From positions 1-35,337 of IMG/VR virus record IMGVR_UViG_3300037502_000212: a DNA stretch of 35,337 nucleotides. One strand, 5' to 3'. Position numbers and translations under genes: made by a program. The first letter of the stretch is position 1; every line of letters starts with the position of its first letter. This stretch comes from a virus. Of the stretch, positions 13,617-21,850 are shown piece by piece. Under the pieces are notes generated by a model that saw only the letters and a program-made list of their open reading frames with translations, ran no database searches and was not told the origin of the DNA.

Positions 13617-13874
13617 ATGACTAATGTTAAAAAATCGCTTGTAGCGCGTTCTAATGGCTTTGCTGAGCGCATTAAAGCCACAATTGAAAGACTAGGGCTA
13701 AATGAAAAACAAGCTAGTAATTATTTCGGCGTACCAGTGCCTACACTTCGTAAGTGGTGTAACGCAGAACGCGAACCTGGTGCTGCCACTCATCGACTGA
13801 TTGAGATATTAGGTATGATTGAAGCACTCGCACCGGCTATACATCAATCACTATTGCCTAGGGGTAAAAAATGA
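13617..13874 (+). CDS. Helix-turn-helix DNA-binding protein
   Basis: 85 residues from ATG 13617, with GGAG about ten bases upstream; a longer reading from a TTG at 13560 lacks such a site. Residues 27-50 (GLNEKQASNYFGVPVPTLRK and the following W) form a clear XRE/MerR-like helix-turn-helix in which VPTLRKW would be the recognition helix. A helical tail follows (HRLIEILGMIEALAPAI). It is a plausible regulator of this phage, perhaps acting at the 9-bp repeats at 11806-12380 or the palindrome at 24147. Its end overlaps the next gene by four bases. Confidence 0.65.
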   Translation: MTNVKKSLVARSNGFAERIKATIERLGLNEKQASNYFGVPVPTLRKWCNAEREPGAATHRLIEILGMIEALAPAIHQSLLPRGKK

Positions 13875-14086
13875 AAACAGCACTAGAACACTTTGAGCAT
13901 TTATACGGCACGCTATTACTGGACAATCAGGACGCGGCCAAGTGGATTTTCTTGTCGGGATGGAATAGCGCATTAGAGGAGATGATAGATAGAATCCGTA
14001 AAATGCCGCTGGAGACTGATACTAAGGCATCATTTCAGGTTTACTTGCAGGGAATGATGCACGTTAACCCTGATTTAAAGAACTAA
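13871..14086 (+). CDS. Small helical protein, unknown role
   Basis: 71 residues, translated through an ATGA overlap with the HTH gene, so the two are probably coupled. It starts MKTALEHFEHLYGTLLLDNQ and contains WIFLSGWNSALEEMIDRIRK, a helical region like those of small phage proteins that carry FxxGW(N/R)xAL motifs. It is the last gene before the shared terminator. I do not recognise a function. Confidence 0.6.
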   Translation: MKTALEHFEHLYGTLLLDNQDAAKWIFLSGWNSALEEMIDRIRKMPLETDTKASFQVYLQGMMHVNPDLKN

Positions 14087-14089
14087 AAT

Positions 14090-14113
14090 AAAACCGGCTC
14101 ACGCCGGTTTTTT
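14090..14113. terminator. Bidirectional intrinsic terminator
   Basis: The inverted repeat AAAACCGGC / GCCGGTTTT (14090-14098 with 14103-14111), loop TCAC, is followed by a six-T run on the plus strand. On the minus strand it is followed by TTATTTTAG. It lies between converging genes (the 71-residue gene and the primase), so it can end both transcripts. Confidence 0.9.
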
Positions 14114-16650
14114 CATTCATCCTCATCGTCGTATTTGTACTTGTTCTTTTTATCGTCCATCGTATCGGGGTCATAACCCTTGATTATTTTTCGTTCATAA
14201 CCCTTGGCCGTAGCATACCGGTAGATGTAATCCGCATGTCGCTGCCTGGCCTTTAATACTTCTTTTCTGTAGTCCTTGAATGCTTCGGAGATGCTTGGAT
14301 TTATGGCCCATGTAACGCGCTTCTTGTTAAGTTCGTTTTCCACTTGAATAACCCATCCGGCATTTTCTAAAGTCAACATGGCATCCATTACGGCCTGCTC
14401 TTTTTGCCAGTCTGTCCTACCCTCTAACGGTCTACGTGCTGATTTTTTCAGGTCACGCAGCGTAATCGTCTGGACGTCGCTGCTAATCTGCACAATGTAG
14501 TCAATAACCCACTGGTCAAAATCGTGCTCTATTGCGCCGCCTACTTCGCCAAACGCATAGCGATATGCTGGAATAATGTAACCACGTACAAGCGACACAA
14601 CCCTATGCACAATGTCTGCCTGCACCTGGGGCATAAATGGCGATTCAATGATGTGAAATAACAAGATAAGCCTACCGGCTAAACCTTCCAGCTTACCAAA
14701 CGCAGTCATGTATACGTCACCGCTGTTAATCACTCGCTCATCGCGCTTTGCATCCTCATACCATGCTTGGAACTCACGATACGCCATGTATGCTTCGAAT
14801 GACAATTGATAGGTCTGAGGTGGTAAAGAATAAGTCAAACGCAGGGTGTTTTCCCATGCTGCTGCACTAGTCATACACTCTGGTACTGGCTGGCCTAGTT
14901 TAGTCTTACCTGCACGCAATATGCCTGGTATGAAGCGTTGCAGTAGTCCATCTGCTGCTAATGATGCTACATTTTGTTTAAACACTGTCGGCTGGATATT
15001 GCCGTAAATTGATACTGCCAGATTCTCACAATGAATAGAACCAGCACCGACACGATCCATCTCGTAGTGCTCTGACTCATACGACACAACCCATGCTGAC
15101 CTATCTTCTCCGCTGCTCTTGTCGGTCAATTTGCGAATCCAGCTATTCATTTCGTCAAGGTGGCACAGTAAGCCACGTGGACGGTCGGCGGCAGAACGTA
15201 CTAGTTTCTGGCTGGTAATGTCGGACACTGTGATTTTTAATGGCACTGGTTGTGGTGGCATTTCTGTAACTGTTGGTGCTTGGTCTGACCCCAACATGGC
15301 TTCGGGACTGGCTGACCATTCAAGGAATGCTTTTTTAGAACTGGCGTATGCTGCTTCTTTACCTTCCCAATCGAGTAGTTCTTTGGCGTATCGTGGTCTA
15401 TCTTCTGCTTCAATGTTGCGCAAAGGCGATAACATCGGACGACTACCTGGAGACTTTTTATCTGCCGGGTCGCCTAGTGTCATAAGCCACAACACTGGCG
15501 GCACTTTAAAGCCTGGCATTAATTCAAGTCTGATACGTGCATCAACAACACCGCAGATGGCAGCTAGACCTGCGAACAATGGTACCAAAGGGTCACAACC
15601 TACACTCTCTGATATTTCAGATGAACGCTGACGCAGGATTTCAGGCCATAAATCAATGTTCATCTCTGGGGGCTTTGGGCGCAGATTGTCCAGCAAACTA
15701 AGCGGCTCCATAGCTGGCGTGTCAACTTTAGCGAACAATGCCGACGCATCGGGCATGGGTCGAACCCATCCATGCTGACGGGCGATGTGGAACAGTGTTC
15801 CAAGTTTTACTGCCGTTGACTTGTCGGATTTAAAGCTATGCCACTGGATGAGTATTTCTCGCTCGCCTGGGTATTTGTTCTGTCCGGTCTGGCTCCAGTC
15901 GTGCCATAGTTGCAACGCTTGGTCTATCTGCTCTGTCTGCGTACCAGCCCAATGTAACGCCATGCCGATGTTTATCCACTCGTCACGCGAACAATCGGCT
16001 GATATGTATTCAAGTGCTTGTCTAATCTCTGTCCAGTTGGTAGCAATACCGGCGTTGTGGTCAATGGTGCACTCGTTATCCTGCTCTAGTAACGATTGCC
16101 ACAAGTCGAACAATGCTTGGGGTATCATGGGAAGGTTTGTCCACTGCCCACGTCCTGACCACTGGTAAGGTCTGAGTGTTTCAGGATGGATGCTTGGTGG
16201 TAACACGTCCTGCACCGTTAGACCATTCGATGTGGCACAGCGTAACTCATACACAGTCACGCCATTATGCACAATCTTTTTCGATGGTAGCGTTAGACCA
16301 AACGGCATACCATAAAGCAGTTTACCGTGTCCAGCCTTACCGCTATTAATAATTACGGCATCTATTGCATCGTATAATTCTTGCAGGTTTATGTTGTTTT
16401 TACGCAACAATTCAACGGCTCTGTCCCAATTATCAATATCAAGTGCCATCGTACCGCTGTACGCATGGGCAAGACCAATACCAAAGCCTGATGGTAAATC
16501 GGTATGACTTCGCAGGGCATTTTCTTTACGGTTCCATCCTGGTGTGCGTGGACCCTTGGTGCCAAAGGGAATAGGAACAAGGCTCCAGCCGTGTCGGATG
16601 TAGAGGTCTACTGATGCTGGATGCTGTTGTATGGTTTGAACGGCTGTCAT
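14113..16650 (-). CDS. Prim-Pol / DUF3987 primase-helicase
   Basis: 845 residues. Residues 10-185 form a bifunctional primase-polymerase domain of the AEP type: LDIDNW (70-75, Asp71 and Asp73), SGKAGHGKLLY (103-113) and YELRCATSN with PPSIHP. Residues about 205-295 are a PriCT-2 domain (EIRQALEYISADCSRDEW). From about 330 a DUF3987 domain follows, with a degenerate Walker A (GDPADKKS, 393-400), Walker B LCHLDE (495-500) and SIYGNIQP. The C-terminus is strongly charged and acidic. The enzyme would prime and probably unwind phage DNA. It is the only early-type gene on the minus strand. Its start at 16650 faces the ribbon-helix-helix gene. Confidence 0.88.
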   Translation of the reverse strand: MTAVQTIQQHPASVDLYIRHGWSLVPIPFGTKGPRTPGWNRKENALRSHTDLPSGFGIGLAHAYSGTMALDIDNWDRAVELLRKNNINLQELYDAIDAVIINSGKAGHGKLLYGMPFGLTLPSKKIVHNGVTVYELRCATSNGLTVQDVLPPSIHPETLRPYQWSGRGQWTNLPMIPQALFDLWQSLLEQDNECTIDHNAGIATNWTEIRQALEYISADCSRDEWINIGMALHWAGTQTEQIDQALQLWHDWSQTGQNKYPGEREILIQWHSFKSDKSTAVKLGTLFHIARQHGWVRPMPDASALFAKVDTPAMEPLSLLDNLRPKPPEMNIDLWPEILRQRSSEISESVGCDPLVPLFAGLAAICGVVDARIRLELMPGFKVPPVLWLMTLGDPADKKSPGSRPMLSPLRNIEAEDRPRYAKELLDWEGKEAAYASSKKAFLEWSASPEAMLGSDQAPTVTEMPPQPVPLKITVSDITSQKLVRSAADRPRGLLCHLDEMNSWIRKLTDKSSGEDRSAWVVSYESEHYEMDRVGAGSIHCENLAVSIYGNIQPTVFKQNVASLAADGLLQRFIPGILRAGKTKLGQPVPECMTSAAAWENTLRLTYSLPPQTYQLSFEAYMAYREFQAWYEDAKRDERVINSGDVYMTAFGKLEGLAGRLILLFHIIESPFMPQVQADIVHRVVSLVRGYIIPAYRYAFGEVGGAIEHDFDQWVIDYIVQISSDVQTITLRDLKKSARRPLEGRTDWQKEQAVMDAMLTLENAGWVIQVENELNKKRVTWAINPSISEAFKDYRKEVLKARQRHADYIYRYATAKGYERKIIKGYDPDTMDDKKNKYKYDDEDE

Positions 16651-16691
16651 AAATATTTTTAAAAAACTTTGTCTAGGTATTGCATTGTTAC

Positions 16692-16711
16692 ACAGTTGTG
16701 GTACAGTTGTG
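16692..16711. promoter_or_regulatory. Direct-repeat operator candidate between divergent genes
   Basis: ACAGTTGTG occurs at 16692-16700 and 16703-16711, eleven bases apart, which is one helical turn. The repeats lie in the 87-base gap between the primase (minus) and the ribbon-helix-helix gene (plus). Ribbon-helix-helix proteins such as Arc and CopG bind short repeats of this spacing, so self-regulation by the adjacent gene product is plausible. Confidence 0.5.
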
Positions 16712-16737
16712 CAACATTTTAGAAATTTTAATTAATC

Positions 16738-16923
16738 ATGCAAGCAACCAAATCCTCGTTCTTGACTGTACGTATACCGTCTAAGACCAGAACCATGTTC
16801 GTGCGTAAGGCTACACCGTTTGGGAAACCTAGCGAAGTCTTACGTGAACTCGTAGAGGCGTTCATTGATGGACGACTCACAATCCAAAAACCCGTAACTG
16901 TAAAGGATAAGTTATATGAATGA
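16738..16923 (+). CDS. Ribbon-helix-helix regulator
   Basis: 61 residues. FLTVRIPSKTRTMFVRKATP gives the beta-strand, with alternating residues that would face DNA, followed by the first helix. GKPSEVLRELVEAFIDGRL is the second helix with the usual SEVLRELV pattern. This is the MetJ/Arc type of small dimeric DNA-binding protein. It starts a plus-strand run right next to the repeats at 16692-16711 and opposite the primase gene. The likely role is to control both transcripts. It overlaps the following gene by eight bases. Confidence 0.75.
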   Translation: MQATKSSFLTVRIPSKTRTMFVRKATPFGKPSEVLRELVEAFIDGRLTIQKPVTVKDKLYE

Positions 16924-17401
16924 TTCCACAATCCAGATGATTGCACAAGCCATTATCGCCAACACAAAAGTAATTCAGTCATTGATTGATGCGTTACCCC
17001 ATGAAACTAAACAAGCTGTTGCAGAAGTAGTTGCACCTGCTCCAGTTGTTAAAGCACCCGAACCTGTAGCTGCTCCAGTAGTTGCGCCTGTTGTGGCTCC
17101 TTTACCTACACCTGCTCCAGTGGTTGCGCCTACACCCGCACCTGCACCCGCTATGCCAGCACCGCCTACATTCGCACCTGCTGCACCTGCACCCGTAGCT
17201 GCTCCTAGTGCTGCTGCACCGTTTACCGATGGTAAAGGTCTGATTGATTATGTAATGGCTGCATATCGCACGATGGGACCGCAGAAGGGTGCACAGATTC
17301 AGAATGTGCTCACTGGTCTGGGTTATCAGAACATCAATGATATTAAACAGTCCGACTATGCTGCACTGTTTGCAGGTATTGAAGCCCTGAAAGTATCGTA
17401 A
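16916..17401 (+). CDS. Protein with long Ala/Pro/Val linker and small C-terminal domain
   Basis: 161 residues. A short helical N-terminus (1-45) is followed by about 65 residues made almost only of Ala, Pro and Val in repeats such as APVVAP and PAPAPA. A compact C-terminal domain (105-161) contains KGLIDYVMAAYRTMGPQKGA, then VLTGLGYQNINDIK and AALFAGIEAL. I recall similar proteins beside DUF2800/DUF2815 genes. The C-domain resembles those found in phage SSB-adjacent proteins but has no assigned function. The linker suggests a tether between two binding partners, perhaps DNA or polymerase and a partner. It joins the nuclease gene through TAATG. Confidence 0.6.
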   Translation: MNDSTIQMIAQAIIANTKVIQSLIDALPHETKQAVAEVVAPAPVVKAPEPVAAPVVAPVVAPLPTPAPVVAPTPAPAPAMPAPPTFAPAAPAPVAAPSAAAPFTDGKGLIDYVMAAYRTMGPQKGAQIQNVLTGLGYQNINDIKQSDYAALFAGIEALKVS

Positions 17402-18708
17402 TGACTACACACGCTCAACTATCACCATCCAAGCGGCACCGTTGGGCGTTATGTCCTGGCAGTGTACGCGAGGAAGCTAAATACCCTGATGAGCGTAGTG
17501 GTGCCGCTGCTATTGATGGCACCCATTCGCACACGTTGCTAGAGCACTGCATCAAGGCTGGTCTGGCAAACCCTTTGAACATGGTCGGTGTAAAGTTAAA
17601 AGACGATGATGGAGAGTTTGTTGTTGACCAGTCACGCGCTGAACGTGTCAAGGTTGCGATTGACTACATTGCCGGACACATTGCAGCGTTCTACGAAAAC
17701 GCCGAAGTCATATCTGAGAAGCGTGTCAATCCTTCATGGTTTACAGGTCGTGATGACTTGTCGGGCACAGTGGATTGTCAGATTGTTGCTAATGATACGC
17801 TAGAAATAATCGACTACAAAGATGGTATGGCACCGGTTGAAGCTGAAAACAATATGCAACTTGAACAGTATGCGATTGGTAAGTTAGCGGAATATCGGTT
17901 ACCAATCAATATGCCGCAGATGTATCCATTCAAACGAGTTCGAATGACCATTATTCAACCCAAACTTGCTTTAAAAGGTATGAATCCAGTGGTATCATGG
18001 GATGTACCAGTGTCGTATCTATTACAACGTGTTGATGTGTTAACTCGTGAAGCATTAGCTACAGATGCGCTAAATGCGCCGCTGGTATCAGGTGAAAGTC
18101 AATGTAAATATTGTCGTGCAAAGGGTTCATGCTCTGCGCTGGCAAGTAATGTAATGAAAGAGATTGGTGTTATGTTTCAACCTGTAAAAACTGACGTGTT
18201 AGACGTCGCGCAACAAAGCGCAAACAAAGACCCTGCTGTTATGTCTGATGACCAAATCAGGCAAATCATGGAAGCAGCACCCTTAATGCGACAACTCATT
18301 GAGGGTGTAGAGAAGGAAGCGCAACGCCGCCTTGAAGCTGGTCAATCAATACCTGGTCTTAAACTGGTTAATGGTCGTGGTTCACGTGCTTGGGTGTTAC
18401 CTGAACATGAAATGGCTGAAAAGCTAATCAAGATGGGTATTCCTAAGACTGCTATCTATGAAACCAAACTTGTGTCACCAGCTAAGGCTGAGAAACTATC
18501 GTGGGAAAAACGTGATGGTACTAAGGTATCACTCACTGACCGACAATTGAAGTTAATGAATCAGGAGTATGTTTCTAAACTCGCTGGTAAGTTAACTGTA
18601 GTTCCCGAATCTGACGCGCGTCCTGCCGTCACAACGAATGCAGCACCTATGTTTGCTGCTGTAGAAGTAGCACCCGCTACTGAATCCTTGCCATCTTGGC
18701 TCATGTAA
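17401..18708 (+). CDS. Cas4/RecB-like nuclease (DUF2800)
   Basis: 435 residues. It has the PD-(D/E)xK order of the RecB/Cas4 type: GTHSHTLLEH (40-49), GTVD (Asp125), EIIDYKDG (135-142, Asp138 and Lys140) and QLEQYA (153-158). Four Cys could hold an iron-sulfur cluster as in Cas4 and AddB: Cys18 (LCPGS) and Cys235, Cys238 and Cys244 (CKYCRAKGSC). The N-terminal SPSKRHRWALCPGS is typical of DUF2800. The predicted role is an exonuclease in phage recombination or DNA end processing, acting with the ssDNA-binding-type protein encoded next. It is sixteen bases upstream of that gene. Confidence 0.85.
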   Translation: MTTHAQLSPSKRHRWALCPGSVREEAKYPDERSGAAAIDGTHSHTLLEHCIKAGLANPLNMVGVKLKDDDGEFVVDQSRAERVKVAIDYIAGHIAAFYENAEVISEKRVNPSWFTGRDDLSGTVDCQIVANDTLEIIDYKDGMAPVEAENNMQLEQYAIGKLAEYRLPINMPQMYPFKRVRMTIIQPKLALKGMNPVVSWDVPVSYLLQRVDVLTREALATDALNAPLVSGESQCKYCRAKGSCSALASNVMKEIGVMFQPVKTDVLDVAQQSANKDPAVMSDDQIRQIMEAAPLMRQLIEGVEKEAQRRLEAGQSIPGLKLVNGRGSRAWVLPEHEMAEKLIKMGIPKTAIYETKLVSPAKAEKLSWEKRDGTKVSLTDRQLKLMNQEYVSKLAGKLTVVPESDARPAVTTNAAPMFAAVEVAPATESLPSWLM

Positions 18709-18725
18709 CTTTAGGAGTAATTGTA

Positions 18726-19391
18726 ATGTCTGATATTGTATTTTTATCCAACGTCCGTTTGTGTTTTCCACACCTCGCAGACCCGCAGAAGCAGGTTAAC
18801 GAAGTCACTGGTGCAACTCGAATTAGCTATAACTGCGAGTTCTTGATGCCACAAGACCATCCTGGCTTTCAACAATTCATGGCACGTTATGGTGCCTTGG
18901 CATTGGAGAAGTGGAAAGAACACGCTCAAGCCGTGATGGGAATGATTCAGCAAGATCGTAAGACCCGCTGCTTTGGTCAAGGTAACGAGAAGGTTAACAA
19001 GAAAACTTTTCAACCTTACGATGGGTATGCTGGTAACGTTTACATTACTGCTGGTCGTGACTCTGCGCCACAGATGATTCAGGCAGATGGTACTGCTATT
19101 GACCCGAATAATACTATGGCGTATCAAACACTGGCACGTAAGATGTATGGTGGTTGCCGTGTCAACGCTGCTGTAAAGCCTTGGACACAAGACAACAAGC
19201 ATGGTCGCGGTATTCGTTGCGATTTAATTGCCATACAGTTTGCCGCCGATGATAAACCGTTTGGTGAAGGAGTTGCTGATGCGTCTAACTTGTTTGGCGC
19301 GGTACAACAAGCCGCTGTTTCTGGATTTGCCGCCAGTGCACAACCTGCTATGCCTGCTGCACCGTTTGGTATGCCGTCGTTCTTAGGCTAA
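18726..19391 (+). CDS. DUF2815 protein, ssDNA-binding type
   Basis: 221 residues from ATG 18726, chosen because AGGAG (18713-18717) is well placed. Longer forms upstream have no such site. It begins MSDIVFLSNVRLCFPHLADP, contains KTFQPYDGYAGNVYITAGRD and NNTMAYQTLARKMYGGCRV, then GIRCDLIAIQFAADDKPFGE, and ends in a low-complexity tail rich in Ala, Pro and Met. DUF2815 proteins are regarded as single-strand DNA-binding proteins comparable to T7 gp2.5. Typical members have an acidic tail, which this one lacks. The pairing with DUF2800 is common in phages. Confidence 0.8.
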   Translation: MSDIVFLSNVRLCFPHLADPQKQVNEVTGATRISYNCEFLMPQDHPGFQQFMARYGALALEKWKEHAQAVMGMIQQDRKTRCFGQGNEKVNKKTFQPYDGYAGNVYITAGRDSAPQMIQADGTAIDPNNTMAYQTLARKMYGGCRVNAAVKPWTQDNKHGRGIRCDLIAIQFAADDKPFGEGVADASNLFGAVQQAAVSGFAASAQPAMPAAPFGMPSFLG

Positions 19392-19398
19392 TTATTAG

Positions 19399-19487
19399 GG
19401 GGCTGTTAAGCAGACATTCGAGGATGTTGATGTGTGCGGTTTTTCTGCTTTCACGCGCACCATGTCAAAGACCAAATCGAAGCCCCG
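19399..19487 (+). ncRNA. Structured leader with predicted pseudoknot before DNA polymerase
   Basis: An outer helix P1 (GGGGCT 19400-19405 with AGCCCC 19481-19486) encloses P2 (AAGCAGA 19409-19415 with TCTGCTT 19444-19450). Inside the P2 loop there is a small hairpin (19416-19427). A further strand, GTGTGCG (19433-19439), pairs with CGCGCAC (19454-19460) beyond P2, which makes an H-type pseudoknot (one G-U). The element fills the gap between the DUF2815 and polymerase genes and ends about 23 bases before the polymerase start. A closed, knotted fold of this size suggests a cis-regulator, but it is predicted by eye only. Confidence 0.5.
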
Positions 19488-19509
19488 CCTACTGTAAAGA
19501 GTAAATGTA

Positions 19510-21345
19510 ATGCGTGACTACATCTATGATATTGAAACATACCCTAATGTGTTTACGTTAGCGGTTGAGCACGCTGAACTGCCTATGCAGTGGTATTTTG
19601 AGATTAGCGATTGGCGCAATGATTCGCGTGAAATAGTAGAGTTCTTGCGTTACCTTAAAGAATCCAACGCCCGCATGGTTGGTTTTAATAACCTTGGCTT
19701 TGACTATCCTGTACTACACCAACTTATCCGCATGGGTGTGAGTTCAGCACACACCCTTTATGAAAAGGCGCAAGCGATTATCAACGCGCAAGATGACGAT
19801 AACAAGTGGATACATCAAGTTAATCCGTCTGACCGGTTCGTGGAGCAGATTGATTTATTCAAGATACATCATTTTGACAACAAGTCGCGTACTACTAGCT
19901 TGAAGTCTTTGCAATTCAATATGCGCTCCGACACTATTCAGGACTTACCTTTTCCCGTAGGTACTGTATTGACCCGTGAGCAAGTCGAAGTGTTGAAGGT
20001 TTACAACAAGCATGATGTACAGAAAACCAAGGTTTTTTATGCACATACTCAGGATATGTTAAGTTTTCGCGAAAATCTTAACACGTTGTATTCTGGCAAA
20101 GACTGGCTCAATTACAACGACACTAAGATTGGTAAAGACTTCTTTGTAATGAAGCTGGAAGAAGCTGGTGTACCTTGTTACGACTACAGTCAAAAGGGAC
20201 GAACACCACGGCAAACAAGACGACCTGTAATCAATTTGCGTGATGCTATCTTGCCATGGATAGAGTTTAAACATCCTGAATTTAATCGAGTGTTGCACTG
20301 GCTTAAGTCACAGTCAATTACTGAAACCAAAGGCGTATTTAATGACCTGACTGCCACAGTGAATGGGTTCACTTTTGTATTCGGATTAGGGGGTATTCAT
20401 GGCTCAGTGGAATCAACAGTGGTGCAATCCGATGACGAGAATATCATCATTGATTTGGACGTTACCAGTTACTACCCCAACCTCGCTATCGTCAACGGTT
20501 TTTACCCTGCCCATCTTGGCAAGGAGTTCGTCAGTATATACAAGCACTTGTTCGAACAGCGCAAGCAGTACCCTAAGAAGTCAGCAGAAAGCGCAATGTT
20601 GAAGTTGGCATTGAATGGTGTGTATGGTGACAGCAACAACCAGTACAGCGTGTTTTACGACCCGTTGTATACCATGACTATTACCCTGAATGGTCAACTA
20701 CTGCTATGTCTGTTAGCGGAGCAGCTAATGACCATATCAGGCTTACGACTGGTGCAGGTCAATACTGATGGTGTAACGGTCACAGTACCACGTAACAAGA
20801 CAAGCGATGTGCAGGGTGCACGTTTGTGGTGGGAGCAGTTAACCGGATTGACGCTTGAAGATGCCACGTACAAACGTATGTCAATTCGTGACGTGAACAA
20901 CTACCTAGCAGAGTACGAAGATGGCAGCGTTAAGCGCAAGGGTGCATACGAGTACAAGGTAGGTTGGCATCAGAACGCAGGTGGTTTAGTGATACCTAAA
21001 GTTGCTGAAAAGGTACTGACTCAAGGCGCACCTATACGACAAACGATTGAGCAATGGTCTGATGTGATGGACTTCATGTTGCGCACCAAGGTACCACGCT
21101 CTAGCTATCTCACATGGGGTGATGAGCGCATACAAAACACTTCGCGCTACTACATTGCCAAAGGTGGTAAGCCGTTGTTCAAGTGGATGCCACCACTAAA
21201 GGGTAAGACCGATTGGCGCAAGATTGGTGTGGAGAGTGGATGGGGTGTGCAAGTCTGCAACGACATAAAAGATGCAGGCAAGCTACCGATTGATTTTGAT
21301 TATTACATTCAAGAAGTGGAGAAATTATGTCTGGGTCTAGCTTAA
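19510..21345 (+). CDS. Family B DNA polymerase with 3'-5' exonuclease
   Basis: 611 residues. The exonuclease motifs are YDIET (6-10), NNLGFDYP (60-67) and YNKHD (165-169). The polymerase motifs are A, DVTSYYPNL (317-325); B, KLALNGVYG (365-373); and C, NTDGV (418-422). In motif C the usual DTDS is NTDG, so the first Asp is Asn while the second, metal-binding Asp420 is kept. The length is short for family B, and I see no terminal-protein insertion that would point to protein priming. It should replicate the genome from primers made by the Prim-Pol enzyme. It shares a GAGTAAATGTAATG start cassette with the gene at 24192. Confidence 0.88.
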   Translation: MRDYIYDIETYPNVFTLAVEHAELPMQWYFEISDWRNDSREIVEFLRYLKESNARMVGFNNLGFDYPVLHQLIRMGVSSAHTLYEKAQAIINAQDDDNKWIHQVNPSDRFVEQIDLFKIHHFDNKSRTTSLKSLQFNMRSDTIQDLPFPVGTVLTREQVEVLKVYNKHDVQKTKVFYAHTQDMLSFRENLNTLYSGKDWLNYNDTKIGKDFFVMKLEEAGVPCYDYSQKGRTPRQTRRPVINLRDAILPWIEFKHPEFNRVLHWLKSQSITETKGVFNDLTATVNGFTFVFGLGGIHGSVESTVVQSDDENIIIDLDVTSYYPNLAIVNGFYPAHLGKEFVSIYKHLFEQRKQYPKKSAESAMLKLALNGVYGDSNNQYSVFYDPLYTMTITLNGQLLLCLLAEQLMTISGLRLVQVNTDGVTVTVPRNKTSDVQGARLWWEQLTGLTLEDATYKRMSIRDVNNYLAEYEDGSVKRKGAYEYKVGWHQNAGGLVIPKVAEKVLTQGAPIRQTIEQWSDVMDFMLRTKVPRSSYLTWGDERIQNTSRYYIAKGGKPLFKWMPPLKGKTDWRKIGVESGWGVQVCNDIKDAGKLPIDFDYYIQEVEKLCLGLA

Positions 21346-21563
21346 GTAAACAAGAATGCGGCAATCATTACAAAGATTTGCCAATTCAACCCGTAGAGTA
21401 CATCTATGCAAACGGAATAGGTTACATGGAAGGTAATGTAATCAAGTACGTTAGTCGCTGGCGCAAGAAAAACGGTATTGATGACCTACGCAAAGCTAGG
21501 CACTACATCGACATGCTGATTGAATTAGAAATGCGCAAAGACAAAGCAGACGATTGGAAATAA
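21327..21563 (+). CDS. DUF3310 protein (T7 gp1.7-type domain)
   Basis: 78 residues, overlapping the polymerase end by 19 bases. The core is HYKDLPIQPVEYIYANG (14-30) followed by EGNVIKYVSRWRKKNGIDDL and RKARHYIDMLIELE, the full DUF3310 pattern. In phage T7 this domain occurs in gp1.7, a nucleotide kinase. A small stand-alone copy may bind nucleotides or act with the kinase of the host. It belongs to a nucleotide-metabolism group with the MazG-like and ThyX proteins. Confidence 0.8.
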   Translation: MSGSSLSKQECGNHYKDLPIQPVEYIYANGIGYMEGNVIKYVSRWRKKNGIDDLRKARHYIDMLIELEMRKDKADDWK

Positions 21564-21565
21564 CC

Positions 21566-21850
21566 ATGTTAGAAAAACAAATTGAAGCCAAGGTTTGCGA
21601 ATACGCTAAGACCAAAAACGTACTGGTTTACAAGTTCACCAGTCCTGCTCGAATGGCTGTACCTGACAGATTGTTTATTCGACCTGATGGTAAGGTGTGG
21701 TTTTGCGAATTTAAACGTGAAGGACAAAAGCCTACACCTGCACAAGAACGTGAGCACATTCGACTACAGCAACACAAGGTATCCGTGTTTGTGATTGACA
21801 ACGTAGAAGAAGGCAAGATGATGGTAGACATGATGGTGATGGGATTATGA
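21566..21850 (+). CDS. VRR-NUC nuclease
   Basis: 94 residues from ATG 21566; an upstream TTG would extend it by four residues but is less likely. VRR-NUC features are PDRLF (33-37, Asp34), FCEFK (46-50, Glu48 and Lys50) and QKPTPAQ with Gln60, followed by hydrophobic strand VSVFVID. This is a single-domain PD-(D/E)xK nuclease such as occurs next to phage helicases, where it may cut branched or flapped DNA. The SNF2-type helicase gene lies one gene downstream. It overlaps the next gene by four bases (ATGA). Confidence 0.85.
   Translation: MLEKQIEAKVCEYAKTKNVLVYKFTSPARMAVPDRLFIRPDGKVWFCEFKREGQKPTPAQEREHIRLQQHKVSVFVIDNVEEGKMMVDMMVMGL

Noticed and set aside
15119-15631. 170-residue plus-strand frame opposite the primase gene
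   Set aside because: It lies fully antisense inside a gene with clear domains and has no start signals; a shadow frame. The same applies to 27613-28062 and 28171-28503 opposite the large ejection gene.
17401-18708. CRISPR-associated Cas4 function for the RecB-like nuclease
   Set aside because: The motifs are Cas4-like, but the neighbours are phage replication genes and no CRISPR array or cas1/cas2 is present.
19425-19505. Short frame MLMCAVFLLSRAPC... before the polymerase
   Set aside because: GAGG lies too near the first ATG, and the region is better explained by stable RNA pairing. Kept only as the alternative to the RNA element.
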